Assembly: GCA_018389105.1 (NCBI GenBank)
Contig: JACATO010000320.1
Location: 558,001 to 622,000 of the forward strand
DNA length: 64,000 bases
Direction of reading: 5' to 3'
Source of the DNA: Nautilus pompilius
Taxonomy: Eukaryota; Mollusca; Cephalopoda; Nautilida; Nautilidae
Part shown: positions 30,101 to 41,155 of the stretch, in pieces
Position numbering within the stretch: position 1 is the stretch's first letter
Layout: every line of letters begins with the position of its first letter
Notes under the pieces: generated by a model
Databases searched by the model: none
Told to the model about the DNA's origin: nothing
The model's input: the letters and a program-made list of their open reading frames with translations, nothing else
Program-made: the position numbers and the translations under genes

Positions 30101-33100
30101 ACTCTTGTGACTAGGCAAGTATATCTGATTTCACCAAACTTTACTCATGTTTCTTGCAAACCTATTTGGTAACAAAGGCACCAATTCAGGTGGGGGGATA
30201 ACCTCACCCAAAAATTTGAAAATAAATAATAGACAAAAATTAGATTATTATTACATAAATTAAAGGTGACAGTGATTAAAGAAAATTGAGCATTCTTTTT
30301 AATTTTATTTACTGAACATGAAATAAATTTTGAATCCTCAATGCTTGTAGTGGTAGTAGTAGTATACCTCTTGTTTGCCATGGTAGCTTAGAAATATAGT
30401 ACATGTTCATTTTATCCTCATATTTTCCTTTATTTCTTTGCTCTCCACTAATATCAGACATTTCAACTTGGGTAAAGATATGCATAAGAGATAACACTTA
30501 TGAGCAATTCAAATCTAGTATTGAATAAATTCATATGCCTGTTTTGTTTTATACAAAAATAAATGCCAAATAAGAATTATTTCTGAGTTGATCTCTAAAA
30601 ACCTTATTGGTTAACACCCTTGAGTTTGTGCTCCTTTTCAACTTTTGCTAGTTGGGGCAGTGCTCTCTCTCAGTATTTTGCTGAAAGTAGCTCATACAGG
30701 TGAAATAGTGTGTTATTTGGTGATTTGCTGCCATAATAATCAATCAGAATGCCTCATATATCTAAAACGAAAAACCAATATAAACTAGTGACAAATCTTG
30801 TTCATTTACTTGCTGGTTGCTGGGAAAGACTGAGACTTCATTTACAGGTCACAACACAAAAAAAAATGTATGTAAAATGCTTTTTATAGTGCGAACATGT
30901 GTTAAACTTGAAAAGCGTGTGTAATGTGGATCATTATTAGTCATGCATGCAATGCAGTTTCTTTATTATACAATAAATCTTAGTTTGCAGTCAATTGGCT
31001 ATGACAGTAAAATTGCAGTAAAACAACTGACAAGCTGTGGTAAAATTTGCAAATTGTTTTCATTGTCTAAAAACTATCTATTCTTGATATGCATTGAGTG
31101 TTATCAGCAATCATATTTTTAAGCATTTAAGATCAGATTACAGTTGTTCATGTTTTTTATACACATGCATTTGGCTATTGAGTTAACTGCCATCATCCAT
31201 GCAAAGGAAGAACGAACTTAGTTTGCTGACAAAATTAGTAGACTATCATTCTTATTTGTTTGAGTCAAGCTCTAAGTTCGTGCTTCAAGTACAATAAAAC
31301 TTATACTGCAGGTCTCAGCAGGAGCATAACCAGTTAGAGAAAGTGGGTTTTCACTCTTTAAGTCCTCTTAGAACATTTTTTTCAATTTTTTCAGCTTCAC
31401 TGTATCATTCATCATCAATATTTTTGTGCAGTAGAATTGTATGGTGGGAATCAATTTCCATTATGAATATTGTTGTTTTGTGTGTGAATTTTATCTGCAG
31501 TCTCAACATGAAATATCACCAATTTCAGCAGAGGCAGTAGTCACATTTTTTAACATACTGAAGTAATGTGGCTTAGCTAGGGTAGACTTTTGAAGCAGTT
31601 CTTTGTACAACTACGTGAAATCAATATTTTTCTCGAAAAAATGCCAAAAGCTGGAACCAGAACTATCCAATCCTGCATGGTTAGAGGTTTTCAGCAGATG
31701 CCACAGAACATATGGATAATCTGAACTTAAAATTACAGGGAAAAAGAAAATCAGTTTGTGAAATGTTTGCTGAACGGAAAGCTTTTGACTCAAAACTACA
31801 GATTTTCATGAAACAGATTAAAGGTAGCAATTTGTCACATATTATGATTTGCTAACATGCATCTCAAGATGAAAGAATCAAAATGCACTTTCCAGCTAAT
31901 AGGTATCCTGAAGTCTTAGAACTATTGCAGATAGAATTCCAAGAGTGATATCAGGATTTACATAAGCATGCTAAAATTTGATTCTTCCAAAATCCATTTG
32001 AAACAGACATTGACAGGGCCACTCCTATTTTTTTGTTAAAATTATTAGAAATACAAGCAAATGGCCCTGAAAGATGTAAAAAGGAAGTGGCCCCAGCAAA
32101 TTTTACTTGTCTTCCAAAAAATACATGTCAAAATTTATAGTAGTTTGCTGCAGGCATTGGAAATACCTGTTTTTGTGCACTTTTTCAAAAGGAAAAATTT
32201 TGAGATCTCAATTGCAATTGTAACTAAGACAAATTTTGCAATGTCAAATAGGTAGCCTTATATTAATTTCTTGGTCAGCAGGAAACAATCACAATGTTCC
32301 AAAACAGTACAAATCAACCTTAAGAAAAAACATGTGTGTGTGTCTCTCTCTATTTAATTTTTTTTTGCATTTGAAACAATAAAAATTTACTTTTCCAAAT
32401 GTTTATCAGTTTCTAGTTTATTTATTGTTTATAGATATGTCAGTCATTACCAAAGTTTAGGCTCAACAGAAGTCTGGCCTGATACAATAGAGACATTTAA
32501 ATATAGTCCTTGAGAATATTGGGGACCCCTGCCTAAGATCAAAGTAGATGAGGAATAAATGAAATCTGAAACATGTTTCTATTTGCCAATAATTTTAAAA
32601 AAACATTGACATAATGCAGCTCTATAAAAGTCAACCCTTGTAATAAACATTGGGTCAATTTCTTCTTTCCAACTTTTCAGTTGTAAGTACTAACTACTGC
32701 TTTTGTGAAGTCTTGAATCTGCATCAGTCTGTTCTTTTAGTCAAATTTTTTTAACCATGTTATACAGGTGCCGTGTAGTTTCCTGGGTTTCACAACTTAG
32801 CATTGTGGGAACTTTCTCTTAATTATTGCCAAACAATATTTTCTATACACTTTGCTTTTCAATTAAAGAAACTGAAATAAACCCTTTCAAAATCAAAAGC
32901 CCTCCAAAAATAATGCTTCAAAATTCTTGTTTATTGTTTTGTCTAGTTTTTTAAATATAAGTATTAAAATTTTAAAATTAAAATCATCTAGCTACCATCT
33001 ATTTATTTAAAATATCTCACAAAAATGTGTCAAGAGCTTTAGATTTCAAGTTCTCCACCTTTACCAGCAGGTAAACAGCTTCAATCATGCATGTACCTGC

Positions 33101-36100
33101 TGTAAAAGGGGCCAGATGAAAACAACAACAAAAATAAGCCAAATAAAGTAATAAAATGCAGAGTTCGACATTCCATAAAAATAACATTTAAAAAAATGGT
33201 CATACTGTTGAGCATCAAACCTTAAAGACTTTAAACAAGTCTGTTTAATATAAATTTCTTCTGCATGTTATTTTTTTTTAGCCTTTACAGCTGCCAACAG
33301 GAAATAATCAATACCTTGTTAGAGCTATATTTAGTCACTGTTATCAGAAGCAAAGTCAGCTAAAAGCCTACCTTTTCTCTCATTTTTAATTCATCCAGCA
33401 CAGTGTTGTTGTCTCTGGCGGTGTGCTCGATCCTTAATAGTCCTTCACTCTGAACCTGCACAATAAAACTTATAAATGGAGGCCAGTGCAAGAAAACCAA
33501 CTTCTAAACACCACTGCATGTGTGTGTGTGTGTAAAGTACACAATATGAGAGCACAACAAGGACAGGAATTTACTTAAAAGTATGCAAGTGCCAACTGAA
33601 AAAAAAAAATATTCTAGAATAATGCAGGAGATTTTCTTTACTAAATCCTGCTCTTTTCAGAATTCTTACTATAGCATTTCACAAAATCCAAGCTGACCAT
33701 AATAATTCTGACTTTTTTCCCTACAGCAGGAAGAAAATTTTAAATTGTACTTTTCTAAATCTTCATAATAATGCACATGGGAATTGGCCAAAACAATATA
33801 CGTTTTAAAAAATTTAATTTTCTTGTCTGAGAAAAGTCTTTTAAAACAATGAAAAAAACAACAACAAATTGTCCATAATAAGGCAAGAATTCAAAATTCA
33901 GCAAGTACTACAGCAAACATAAAAAAAATATCAGCAATTAAAAGTTATGGGAGTTTGAGATATTTTGTATCTTTTCTAGAAGTGCTTGATAATATATAGG
34001 TATTTTGTAAATTTTCACAAAATCAAAAAGAGAGAGACAGACAGAAAAAAACAGGTAAAAAACCATAAATTTAATTTATATCAGAAACTGAATGAAAAAG
34101 AATTACTTCGAACGCTACTATTGTTAAACATTACACTAAAAGAAATAGCTTTTTCTAACGAAGCAACAGAACACCATAAAAATCTTTTAACTTAAAAAAG
34201 TTAATAAATCAACTTTGAGGTTCAAGAGTTCATTGGAGGAGTATACGCACACATTTTTCCACTTAGCAGAACCAACACCTTTAAGAGTCATTTTAATTTA
34301 TGGTATTTATACTTTTCCAAAATAACATGGTCTCCAATGATTTATACAGTTGCACTCTTTGCTAACTCTTAAAATGTTCTACATTTTTGTTTTTAAAACT
34401 AATTTCTTTGTGGAAGAAAAGAATTTGCTTGCTGTCTTTCAAATAAATTATTATGCAGAATTAAAATTTCCACCACAGATCCTAAAGTAGTAAGAGCAGA
34501 ATTGGTTTAATGAGCTGACATATCAAATTAATTTAGTGAACAGATTGTTCCTGCCATATCAGATCATGTACTGATTTAGAAATCAAGTACCTGCAGAGTA
34601 TCCTGAGCTTCCTTGAGTTTTTGCATAAGAGTTGAACGCCTGTTCTCACTGTCCTCCAGGCACTCCTTCAGTTCTCGCATGGTTGAGTCCTCAAAGCAGC
34701 TGTTGGCCACATCCCCCCAGGCACCTGATGAGTCCCCATGGAGCTTGGTCAGTGACTGTGAGCGAGTTAAGGTGGATGAAGAAAAGTTATCTGACTTCAG
34801 AAATGGTTGGCTCTTCATCTTAAAGCTAGAACTTAAAAATATATATCAAAAGTAATAATATATGAATAAAGCTGTCTCAAGAGTGTGCATAAAAACATCA
34901 GATCAATTAATATCATACCATTCCTACTTAACAGTTCCCACAAAAACTAAAAATGAAGACTTCTATAAGGTAAGTCAGAGGGGCTTCCAGCATATTTTTA
35001 AAACCATTTAAAGATCCAGCTTCAACAATTCTGCTAGGCAAGATATTCCTTGAATCTATATGTTAGTAAAAAAAAATTCACTTATTGATATTTAATCAAC
35101 TCTTGATGTATGTAAAGTTTTTGAAGAAGAACCAAAGTAACATACATGCTATGAACTAAAGTAAAACACATGGAAATACTGACCTGTTCTATCCCTGACA
35201 ACATTTTGTAGAACTTCCATTTAGTCACCCCAAAAACGATAATTCATCAAACTAGATATGAAGAATGCCTCAGACCATTAAAACTAAGTGTGCTCTTTAA
35301 TATTATTGTTCAATCCTTAATAAAGTAGAGATTCCATGACTGTACACTATACTCCATAATTGACCTAACTTAAAAAATAAGTATAAGTATTTATGTAATG
35401 AGAAGAATGTTTTTATTATCTATCACCAATCTCCTTTTGTAATAATTCAAGCTTTATTAAAGCAGTTTTGATTTTCTAACATTTGGATTATTATAAATGA
35501 AAGTTCTGTGGTTAGAACATATCTGGTATTACCTCCTGTTACAAAGTAGCAGGCACTTGCTTGTCACAGTGACCAATGAAGTCTTCTTAATAGCAAAGTT
35601 TCTCTCGCATATTACTAATCAGAAAAACTGTGATGGGTTCCTTCTCTGCTGAAGTTAGTAGTATTTGACATACATATACAGTGACACCTCAGGTACCATG
35701 TGCTCTCCAACATTTACCAAAACAACCTTACCATCAGTCAGTTGTGGGGGATAAAACAGAAATTTCCGATTACAAGTAATCTACCTAATCTCATAATCAA
35801 GACTGTTTAACTATAAATATAAATATTTAAGAACGTACCATAAGGCATTGAGTATTTTTTTTTATTACACATACACATCTTAACTAGATATGATGCAATT
35901 TTTAAAAAAAAATTTTAGCATAATTATATAAGTTATCAAATAACAATGTAAATCACTCATATTATTTTTTTAAAAACTGGTTTTAAAAAAGTTTGCCTGA
36001 GTAATAACAGTTAACATCAGTAATTCAGCCATTTTGATTCAGTTTGTGTAACATATCTGCAGAAAAAACAAAATTAATCTCTGCATCTGACTTCAAATAA

Positions 36101-36801
36101 AGCATCTTTTGGAGAACTATATAATACTTATGAAATAATCAAAAACACTGGTTTCATAAAATTTCATGCAAACAATTTAAAAGAAAGAAAATCTATCTTA
36201 CAAGATTATTTTTGTTTGTTTGATTTGTTTAATCCCACTGATATTTTCTTGTATTAACATATATTTGTAAAGAGACTGTAGATGATGTTAAGAAAGTTGA
36301 AGATGGAATAGTAATTTAATCTACCTCTGCCAAAATAGTTTAATTTTTATTTTCATTTCTAGTTTTTAATAAGTTAGCTTAATATATTCATGGTGGTATC
36401 TTGCTATCCAATTTGAAAAAATAGTGAACTTAATCAAACCAGTTTTAGAAAATAAAAAATGAATAAGTAAGAGAGAAAAAAAAATTACTAAGTATGAAAA
36501 AATTATTCATATATAATTCCATGAAAAGCCCAATTCAATATATTTTAATTTTTAAAGACTATAAATATTAAGGAAAGAATCTTTAATAAACCATGCAAAA
36601 AAATTTTATTATAAAATGGGAAAGCATCCCTAATTATGTTGCCAAAAAGATCACATTTCCCAGAAAAACTCACCTGAAGCCACTGTCAGAGTCTGGGAAG
36701 TTTAAGAGTATGTCATGATTGCCTCTCACTGGATACTTTTTGGTTGGAGTGCAAGACGAGTAATGGTCATAGTTACGATACATTTTAAATGAAGTTTTAT
36801 C
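393..36801 (-). CDS. Large coiled-coil protein gene, 22 coding exons, 3' end outside window
   Basis: I do not recognise the orthologue. Exons run from high to low coordinates: 36801-36674 (ATG at 36783-36781), 34825-34591, 33455-33372, 26995-26898, 24636-24492, 23660-23535, 23084-22959, 20416-20249, 17693-17526, 16627-16556, 15395-15333, 14239-14078, 13384-13305, 11079-10983, 8972-8887, 8347-8284, 7344-7210, 6717-6653, 6223-6093, 4187-4019, 3635-3527 and 535-393. Each is bounded by AG and GT (one GC) and all phases match, giving 2636 nt (878 codons plus 2 bases). Residues 1 to about 80 form a non-coiled head rich in Ser, Thr, Asn and Asp. From about residue 85 (STMRELKECLEDSENRR) onward the protein is almost continuous heptad-type Glu/Lys/Leu/Gln coiled coil, with no catalytic domain or membrane segment. 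The composition resembles centrosomal, ciliary or cytoskeletal scaffold proteins, but this is only a class resemblance. The last exon ends in phase 2, so the gene continues to the left of the window. Confidence 0.88.
1020..1500. other. Unidentified segment with relic-like coding appearance
   Basis: This intron segment between exons 3635-3527 and 535-393 has a more balanced base composition. Minus-strand stretches such as YLLEADIGRAYGNFLTEHKK look like decayed protein sequence, broken by stops. I do not recognise the family; a transposon relic is the likeliest explanation. Confidence 0.25.
5831..5871. repeat. Imperfect (CA)n microsatellite
   Basis: CA repeats interrupted by CG and CC steps. 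Similar short CA/TG runs occur at about 11162-11176, 18690-18740, 26366-26382 and 33517-33532. Confidence 0.9.
7490..7965. repeat. Cluster of diverged sub-repeats like pogo/Tigger transposon ends
   Basis: Variants of the motif CTGTATAAAGACCACCTGTC recur at about 7503 (TGTGTAAAGGTCACTGTC), 7607, 7763, 7820 (AAAGGACCACTCTATAA), 7868 (AACCTTTGTATAAGAA) and 7938 (CTGTGTATAATGACCACCTG). Reiterated TATAAAGACCACCTG is typical of terminal and sub-terminal regions of pogo-type DNA transposons in animals. There is no transposase here, so this is probably a decayed non-autonomous element in the intron between exons 8347-8284 and 7344-7210. Confidence 0.45.
8973..10982 (-). other. Intron sequence without recognised features
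   Basis: Between exons 11079-10983 and 8972-8887 the sequence is AT-rich. The stretch 9490-9900 is somewhat more balanced in composition, but I recognise no repeat family or exon. Confidence 0.4.
11880..12960 (-). mobile_element. Decayed Tc1-like transposon
   Basis: Minus-strand translation gives Tc1 transposase landmarks in order but in different frames: VPGTHISNEIIQ (about 12470-12510), the region around ARMHFVELWQTR and VCVWQEVN (12290-12390), FMDNAK (about 12085), and NCSPDFNFIEHDLSELL (about 12000-12050), the counterpart of the usual SPDLNPIEH block. Multiple stops and frame changes make it a fossil. I could not define terminal repeats. It lies in the intron between exons 13384-13305 and 11079-10983. 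Confidence 0.7.
14240..17525 (-). other. Introns with no recognised mobile element
   Basis: Apart from the exons 16627-16556 and 15395-15333 and the (TAA)n run, I see only AT-rich sequence and two GC-richer blocks (about 14440-14700 and 16140-16520) that could be unidentified old repeats. Confidence 0.35.
15122..15164. repeat. (TAA)n microsatellite
   Basis: An uninterrupted run of about 13 AAT/TAA triplets in a coiled-coil gene intron. Confidence 0.95.
18812..20129 (-). mobile_element. Full-length mariner transposon (GVQW3-like transposase, decayed)
   Basis: The ends are matching inverted repeats: GAGGTGTAGTCAAAAAGTAT then CCGACCTT on the left, and its reverse complement on the right. TA dinucleotides flank at 18810-18811 and 20130-20131, giving a 1318-bp element. 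The minus strand encodes a mariner transposase in pieces. The N-terminal helix-turn-helix part lies at 19922-19665 (EQRYCIKFCQKLGDTQAQTI, then YNRFKDGRTSVDSEPRCGRP). The C-terminal part lies at 19361-18930 (SLDLAPCDFWLFPKLKKTLK, then STAQLYSIPKSDFQKCFQQW). The frame shifts just after residue 80 and further stops and shifts interrupt the middle, so it is not autonomous. The intact ends and TA duplications indicate a moderately young insertion into an intron of the coiled-coil gene. Confidence 0.93.
20920..21720 (+). mobile_element. LINE reverse-transcriptase C-terminal relic
   Basis: Plus-strand translation gives LYKALIQPHVEHAV at about 21235-21275, the LVRPHLEY block. Upstream fragments resemble the DQVxLQEDLxxxxxW segment (from about 20970), and downstream fragments resemble the xLPxDVVxAxSxxxFKxxL end (about 21620-21670). 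Several stops and frame changes break it. The order of blocks on one strand supports a LINE 3' end of the jockey/CR1/L2 group. Confidence 0.6.
21829..21916 (+). mobile_element. Short palindromic MITE, copy 1
   Basis: A segment starting TATTAGGGATGTT, with GAAACCCAGCTGAAATATCA after it and ending GGGTTTTATTTGAATG plus TAGTATAC, is the same repeat as 44717-44807 in opposite orientation. Its two halves are imperfect reverse complements, so the single strand can fold back on itself. There is no coding potential. It lies in the intron between exons 23084-22959 and 20416-20249 of the coiled-coil gene. Confidence 0.65.
24068..24294 (+). mobile_element. tRNA-derived SINE candidate
   Basis: The head has an A-box-like TAGCTAGTTTACTAGCC (24083-24099) and a B-box-like GAGTTCAATTCC (24117-24128) with tRNA-like spacing, followed by an unrelated body of about 150 bp and an AACAACAATAAAG tail. 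This is the usual layout of a SINE transcribed by RNA polymerase III. No folded tRNA cloverleaf is claimed. Confidence 0.55.
25090..25480 (-). mobile_element. LINE ORF2 C-terminal relic
   Basis: The minus strand contains NRIVSKLNKLTVSVVNGDSI followed by NQFKNHTDD, matching the conserved NRVVxxWNxLPxxVVxAxSVNxFKNxLD end of jockey/CR1/L2-type LINEs, with an open frame of 85 codons (25384-25127). The sequence after it (to about 25090) probably includes the element's 3' UTR. It lies in the intron between exons 26898 and 24636 of the coiled-coil gene. Confidence 0.6.
26088..26134 (-). other. 47-nt poison-exon candidate
   Basis: This minus-strand segment has a strong acceptor (CTATTTTTTTAG) and a consensus donor (AAAG|GTGAGG) in the intron between exons 26995-26898 and 24636-24492. 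Its length is not a multiple of three. Joined to the upstream exon, with or without the 66-nt cassette, it brings an in-frame TAG after ten codons. It is therefore either a chance pair of good splice sites or an exon whose inclusion would end translation and trigger nonsense-mediated decay. Confidence 0.25.
26746..26811 (-). CDS. 66-nt cassette exon candidate in the coiled-coil gene
   Basis: Between constitutive exons ending at 26898 and starting at 24636, a 66-nt segment has an acceptor (TTTTGTAG|T) and a donor (CGAGA|GTAATT). Its entry and exit phases are both 2, exactly matching the flanking exons. Skipping it also keeps frame, because the flanking exons join in phase. It would insert GMSNNGFQLAGDDNDDDVL plus YRE between ...EEMQE and INTLHHQL, an acidic non-heptad segment interrupting the coiled coil. 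An optional exon is the natural reading; no transcript evidence is available here. Confidence 0.5.
28000..29100 (+). mobile_element. Decayed Tc1-like transposon
   Basis: Plus-strand translation shows Tc1 landmarks: an N-terminal helix-turn-helix-like stretch, then a counterpart of the GRPRVTTPREDRYI block around 28185-28250 (QTNEDHYLVTHARKNI). At 28750 onward comes PNLNLTEYVWGILGKC, matching the conserved PDLNPIEHVWDELGR block. At about 28915-28945 it ends with ALYQDSGGHT, matching the conserved C-terminal RGGHT motif. The frame is broken many times and the terminal repeats are not recognisable. It is an old insertion in a coiled-coil gene intron. Confidence 0.75.
29100..31260. other. Intron stretch with no supported feature
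   Basis: AT-rich sequence between the Tc1 relic and the hAT relic. A GC-richer block at about 29640-29940 may be an unidentified repeat. The missing left half of the hAT element could lie in 30540-31260, but I could not align it. Confidence 0.35.
31260..32531 (+). mobile_element. Decayed hAT transposon of the DUF4371/ZBED5-like type, right end present
   Basis: Plus-strand translation gives LHCIIHH near 31390-31415 and TEVMWLS, a stop, then GRLLKQFFVQLREINIFLEKM at 31556-31640. These match the LHCIIHQ and TEVRWLSRGKVLKRFFELR blocks of hAT transposases related to ZBED5 and GTF2IRD2. The sequence TTGGGGACCCCTG at 32519-32531 is a typical hAT terminal inverted repeat (reverse complement CAGGGGTCCCCAA). 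The left end was not found. The coding region carries several stops and frame changes, so it is inactive. It lies in an intron of the coiled-coil gene. Confidence 0.72.
34960..35400 (-). mobile_element. LINE ORF2 C-terminal relic
   Basis: On the minus strand, RNILPSRIVEAGSLNGFKNM (about 35010-35060) matches the NSLPxxVVxAxSLNxFKNxL block, and about 300 bases earlier in reading direction FKLGQLWSIVYSHGIS (35330-35380) is a decayed LVRPHLEYCVQxWSP block. Correct order and spacing support one old LINE 3' end. It lies just beyond the acceptor of exon 34825-34591. Confidence 0.55.
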
Positions 36802-39800
36802 CTAATAAAAAAAAAAAATAGAAAAGAAACCAAATATGTACTGTAAAGCTGATTTTAGACGAGTTTTACTCAAATAATTTCCTGAAAAGTCAAATGACAA
36901 CAATAATTTAAAACTCATTGCAATGAAATGTACAAAAATTTCAAATTCTATTCATGTATTAGCTTTACAGCAAAGTAATCCAACTTTCTACTACAGCGTT
37001 ACATCCATGAACATTATCCGATAGTCACTGTCTAAATTGTTTGCATAGGATAAAATTATTTCTGACTCTCTTTATTTTAGCTGCCCTAAAACTTAAGAAA
37101 AGTACAAGAAAATATTTTTCTGGTTTTTTCAGACAAAAATCAACAATGAGGAAATAAACATTCTCAGAATTTTTAGCAGCTCTTTTCGACTATCAAACAT
37201 TTTTCTAGCCATATAACATAAAAGTCTCATATGTACATCTTCTTTGGGAAAACAATTTAAAAATGTAAATGAGTTATATTTTAAATTGAAGTATTCTTTA
37301 AATAAGACAATATGCTGAATTTTTTAAGTTATCTAAGTTGACTATATTCTTTAAAACTATGTATTATGGAAACTACAAGAACTACACATTATAAAAAAAC
37401 ATCATTCTACTGCATTTGTTCAACTTGTATCTTTAAATATTTCAGCACTAAATATATAGTAATATATATGTGACTAAAAAGTTTCCAGATTGCACATTTG
37501 ACTTAAGAAGCAACTCTTATTGATAATAGCATTATTTATCATTTCTATTTATTTATGAAAAAATTCTTTGATGTCTTATATTAAAAAGAAATAAATATAA
37601 GATTTTCCTCACCTTAAACAGTTTTAAAAAAAATAAGTAATGCTGTAAAAGGCAGATTTAGACAAATAACCATTGAGAGTAAAAACTAACAAGTCCACAC
37701 CTGTTATTTCATTCGGACAGTACTCGTTCTGTACAAATGATAAATGACTTTATACATAGAACTTAATCCATTCTAATTAGTGATCGTTACCTGTACACTA
37801 TTGGTGGTCTGATTACTGTAAGATCACATGAAGAAAATTTAAACCCAGATAATGATTTATCTTTGACAGAGAAAAATAATTTGTAAAAGAGCTCTGTAAA
37901 AGAAAGGAAACATTTAGCTTTCTTACCTATCAAATTTTATTAATATTTAATTTAATTATTAGAATGAAACTATTGATATATGGTTCACTCAAAGTAGGCT
38001 GTCCACTCTTGAATAGCAATACATTTTTTATAGGTAGCTATTCCCTAAAATGACAACTGAGCTTTGTTATAATGAAGTGAGACGATGCTAAAGAGCAAAA
38101 CCCATGGAAACCAACCACAGGACTAAATGAAAAGACAGATACTTATATCAGTAGAGTTGTTCAGATCAGAAGGTAACATGGATCAAGTAAACATAAGGAA
38201 TCAAAATGAGTCAAGAGAATAATGCAGCATGAAAAACCTATAAATTTACTAACACCACCAGACAATGGATGGAATCTCTCTACATCATTATTTTGAACAT
38301 AGATAACTGTAACCCTTCACTAATTGAATTGATAAGTGTAAATAAGTGGTGCTGTTTGCAACATGGATACTGGTATCAAAAGTAACAAGTTTATTTTTAA
38401 AATAATGAGATAAAACACAGAAGTTTTGAAGGTCATACATATTGGCTGCTGGTTCTAATTTAAAGTTTGCCTTTGTTTTTTTTTTTTAATGCCAAGTCTT
38501 ATTAATGTAGCCAATTTGGTTTTTAGTTATTTGTAAATAATCAAGGAACTATAAGCGAGAAAAATTATAGACTATAACATAGTTATGACATGTGAACACT
38601 GATTTCCTCTTTAGAGGTGATATTATTTAACTCTTTTAATATTAGAATATTCCTTGCTAGTAATCTCCTTATCAATGCATTGCCAACATCTTCACTTAAT
38701 CCAGTTTTAATTTCTCAAATAATGCACAGGTCATACATCATCTTTTATCTACGTAAATAAAAAATCCATGTAGGGATAATCTTCAATATTTAAACTTGAA
38801 TTTATTTTACACTGCAAAAACTGGAGATGACAAAGACAAATGAATTGGTTTTAATCATTTTTGTGAACATGCAAAATACAAGAGAGAAGTCTTACATGGT
38901 TTGGTGAGAATCAGTGCATGTATTTTTCATTATAATGGTCACTTCTAATAATCAAAGATTTACATCTGGATCTGGGTTTATTTTTATAGTGCAGAAGCCT
39001 CTGGCTGCACAAAATCCTCTCTTAGGTAGTGCAAACTGATGTCAAGGAATATCCAAGACAACCAGATAACTTATTACCCACACTCCATGAGTATGCAGAA
39101 AATCCTCTCAAACTCTTAATTTTTAGATGTTGGAAGAAACCAGTGTCAAATTTATCATTAAAAGCTGCGTTTGAAACTATACAAAAAAAATGCAGAAACT
39201 CTGTGTAAGTGAAATTTTGTAAATTATAACACCACTGCAATATCGACTATATTAATCCATAAAAAAGTATTCTCAGATGAGGAGAAGCTTCTCAGTATTA
39301 AGAAAAGAAAAGAAATGAGACAAAAACATTCATGTTCTTATCTATCATATACTGATACTGTTTAAGAAACTTCCATTGGTTAGAAATCATCACTTTTTTG
39401 AAAAGAAAACACAATAGAAAAATTGAAACAAGTGAATTTAAAATAAATTCTGAATACTTTGAAATGGCTGCTCATCTTAAGCAGCCTCTGCCCATCAAGA
39501 AAAGTCTAAAGTGCAGGTGACTGAATATAACCACTGACAACCAACATCATGCATTATTTCAATACATATTTTTTTTAAGTAAATGCTGTACTTAACTTTT
39601 AGAAAATAATATTTGTTTATTTCACATTTTTAGTTGTCTTAAAAGGTTTCAAACTAATATGGAATTTTAAGGTCATGCAGTGGAGAGGAAAAACTGACCA
39701 TTCAGATAAATTTTTCCAATAATTAACCAGTCGTCTCCCATGATTGACAATTTGCATATTTTGAATAACCAGACAAATGATTAAATGATCAAGCATACTG

Positions 39801-40984
39801 TACATAAAAAAGTAAAATGACACACAAACTGACATTTCTCATCAGAACTGGATTCCATTCTCGATGAAAACTCAAAATAAAGTTGTAACAATTAGTTTAA
39901 CCCTGTCTAACCGAGGAGTGAGTTACAACTTTTATGGTACTACTAGTTTTTCCATAATTTTAGCATTACCTTAAAAAAATTCATTCATTCATTCATTCTG
40001 AAAATAGAGCAACAACAAATACTTTTGTTTTGGGCTTAAAAGTTATCTGGGAAAATTTTTATAGTGGGGTGGGAGGAGAAAGAAATATCGTGCAAAATAT
40101 TTTGTCAGCCGTCACAAATATGTCCAAGAATTATCATAACAAGGAGTTAACAACACTGATATTTATAGGCGAAAGTTTAAATCCAGCTACTCCATTCCTT
40201 ATTAAAAAAATATGCATGAATACCTGACTTTCCCTGGAGTAATGTCACTAACCATTTTGTAATCGTTTAGTGTTAAGTTCCCAACTTAAACAGATTGCAC
40301 ATGGCTTTCCTTACTTAGTATGGGAATACACATTTTATTACTACCAATTAAAAACCAATCATTAATTCTCTGTATTCAGTACGCCATACTAGAGTTGTCA
40401 ACAACCAAGGTGGTTTAAAGATGACTGCACCTGAAAATTAGTCTTGATACGAGGTATGTACTATCTAACCTCAAATTGAAGCAAATCACTATTAAAACTG
40501 GCTTTCACATTCCTCAATTTCTTGTTGTGACAAGTGTAGTCAGAATGAGATATTTTATAGTCCACAGACTATTAACTAAATGTTATTCAGTGTTTTGAAA
40601 AATGAAAAACCTCAACAAAATTACCAATATTTTTTTTTAGGTCTATCTTTTACTTTTAGAAGAAAAAAGGTATATTTATAATATTAGTAGATATATTTAA
40701 GTAAAGTTTTAATTATCCTTTATCACCTTTATTAACTTAAACATTAAATCAGCTCTTTCTGTTTATATGTAAAATAATTTTTTTTTATATCTAAAAAATA
40801 ATTTTATTTCATCTGAAAAAAGAACAGAAACTATATTAAAAAGACAAACAGCTAATCTAATCTAACAGAATGTGTTATATAAAATCAGTACAAAAGGTGT
40901 TTCAGATAAAGTAAATAAACAAATAATAGACCAATGTTATAAATACACATTTAAAACAATAAACTTGTAATAACATACATAAAA

Positions 40985-41155
40985 TGTTAATTCTTTAGAG
41001 GTGGGAAGAAACTGTAGCACATTGAGAAAGCCCATGGAGCTGGCTGGTGAGGAAAAGCAACAAACCATGCTACAGATAATATGCCAAAGCAAGATGGCTC
41101 GACTGGGATTCAAACTTGGGCTCTCAACCACAGCTTGAACTACCACACCACACTT
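40985..41155 (-). mobile_element. tRNA-derived SINE candidate
   Basis: On the minus strand, an A-box-like GTGGTAGTTCAAGCTG (41147-41132) is followed by a B-box-like GTTTGAATCCC (41115-41105), then a body of about 110 bp extending to lower coordinates. The B box is close to the GTTCGAATCC consensus. It lies in the first intron of the coiled-coil gene. Confidence 0.5.
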
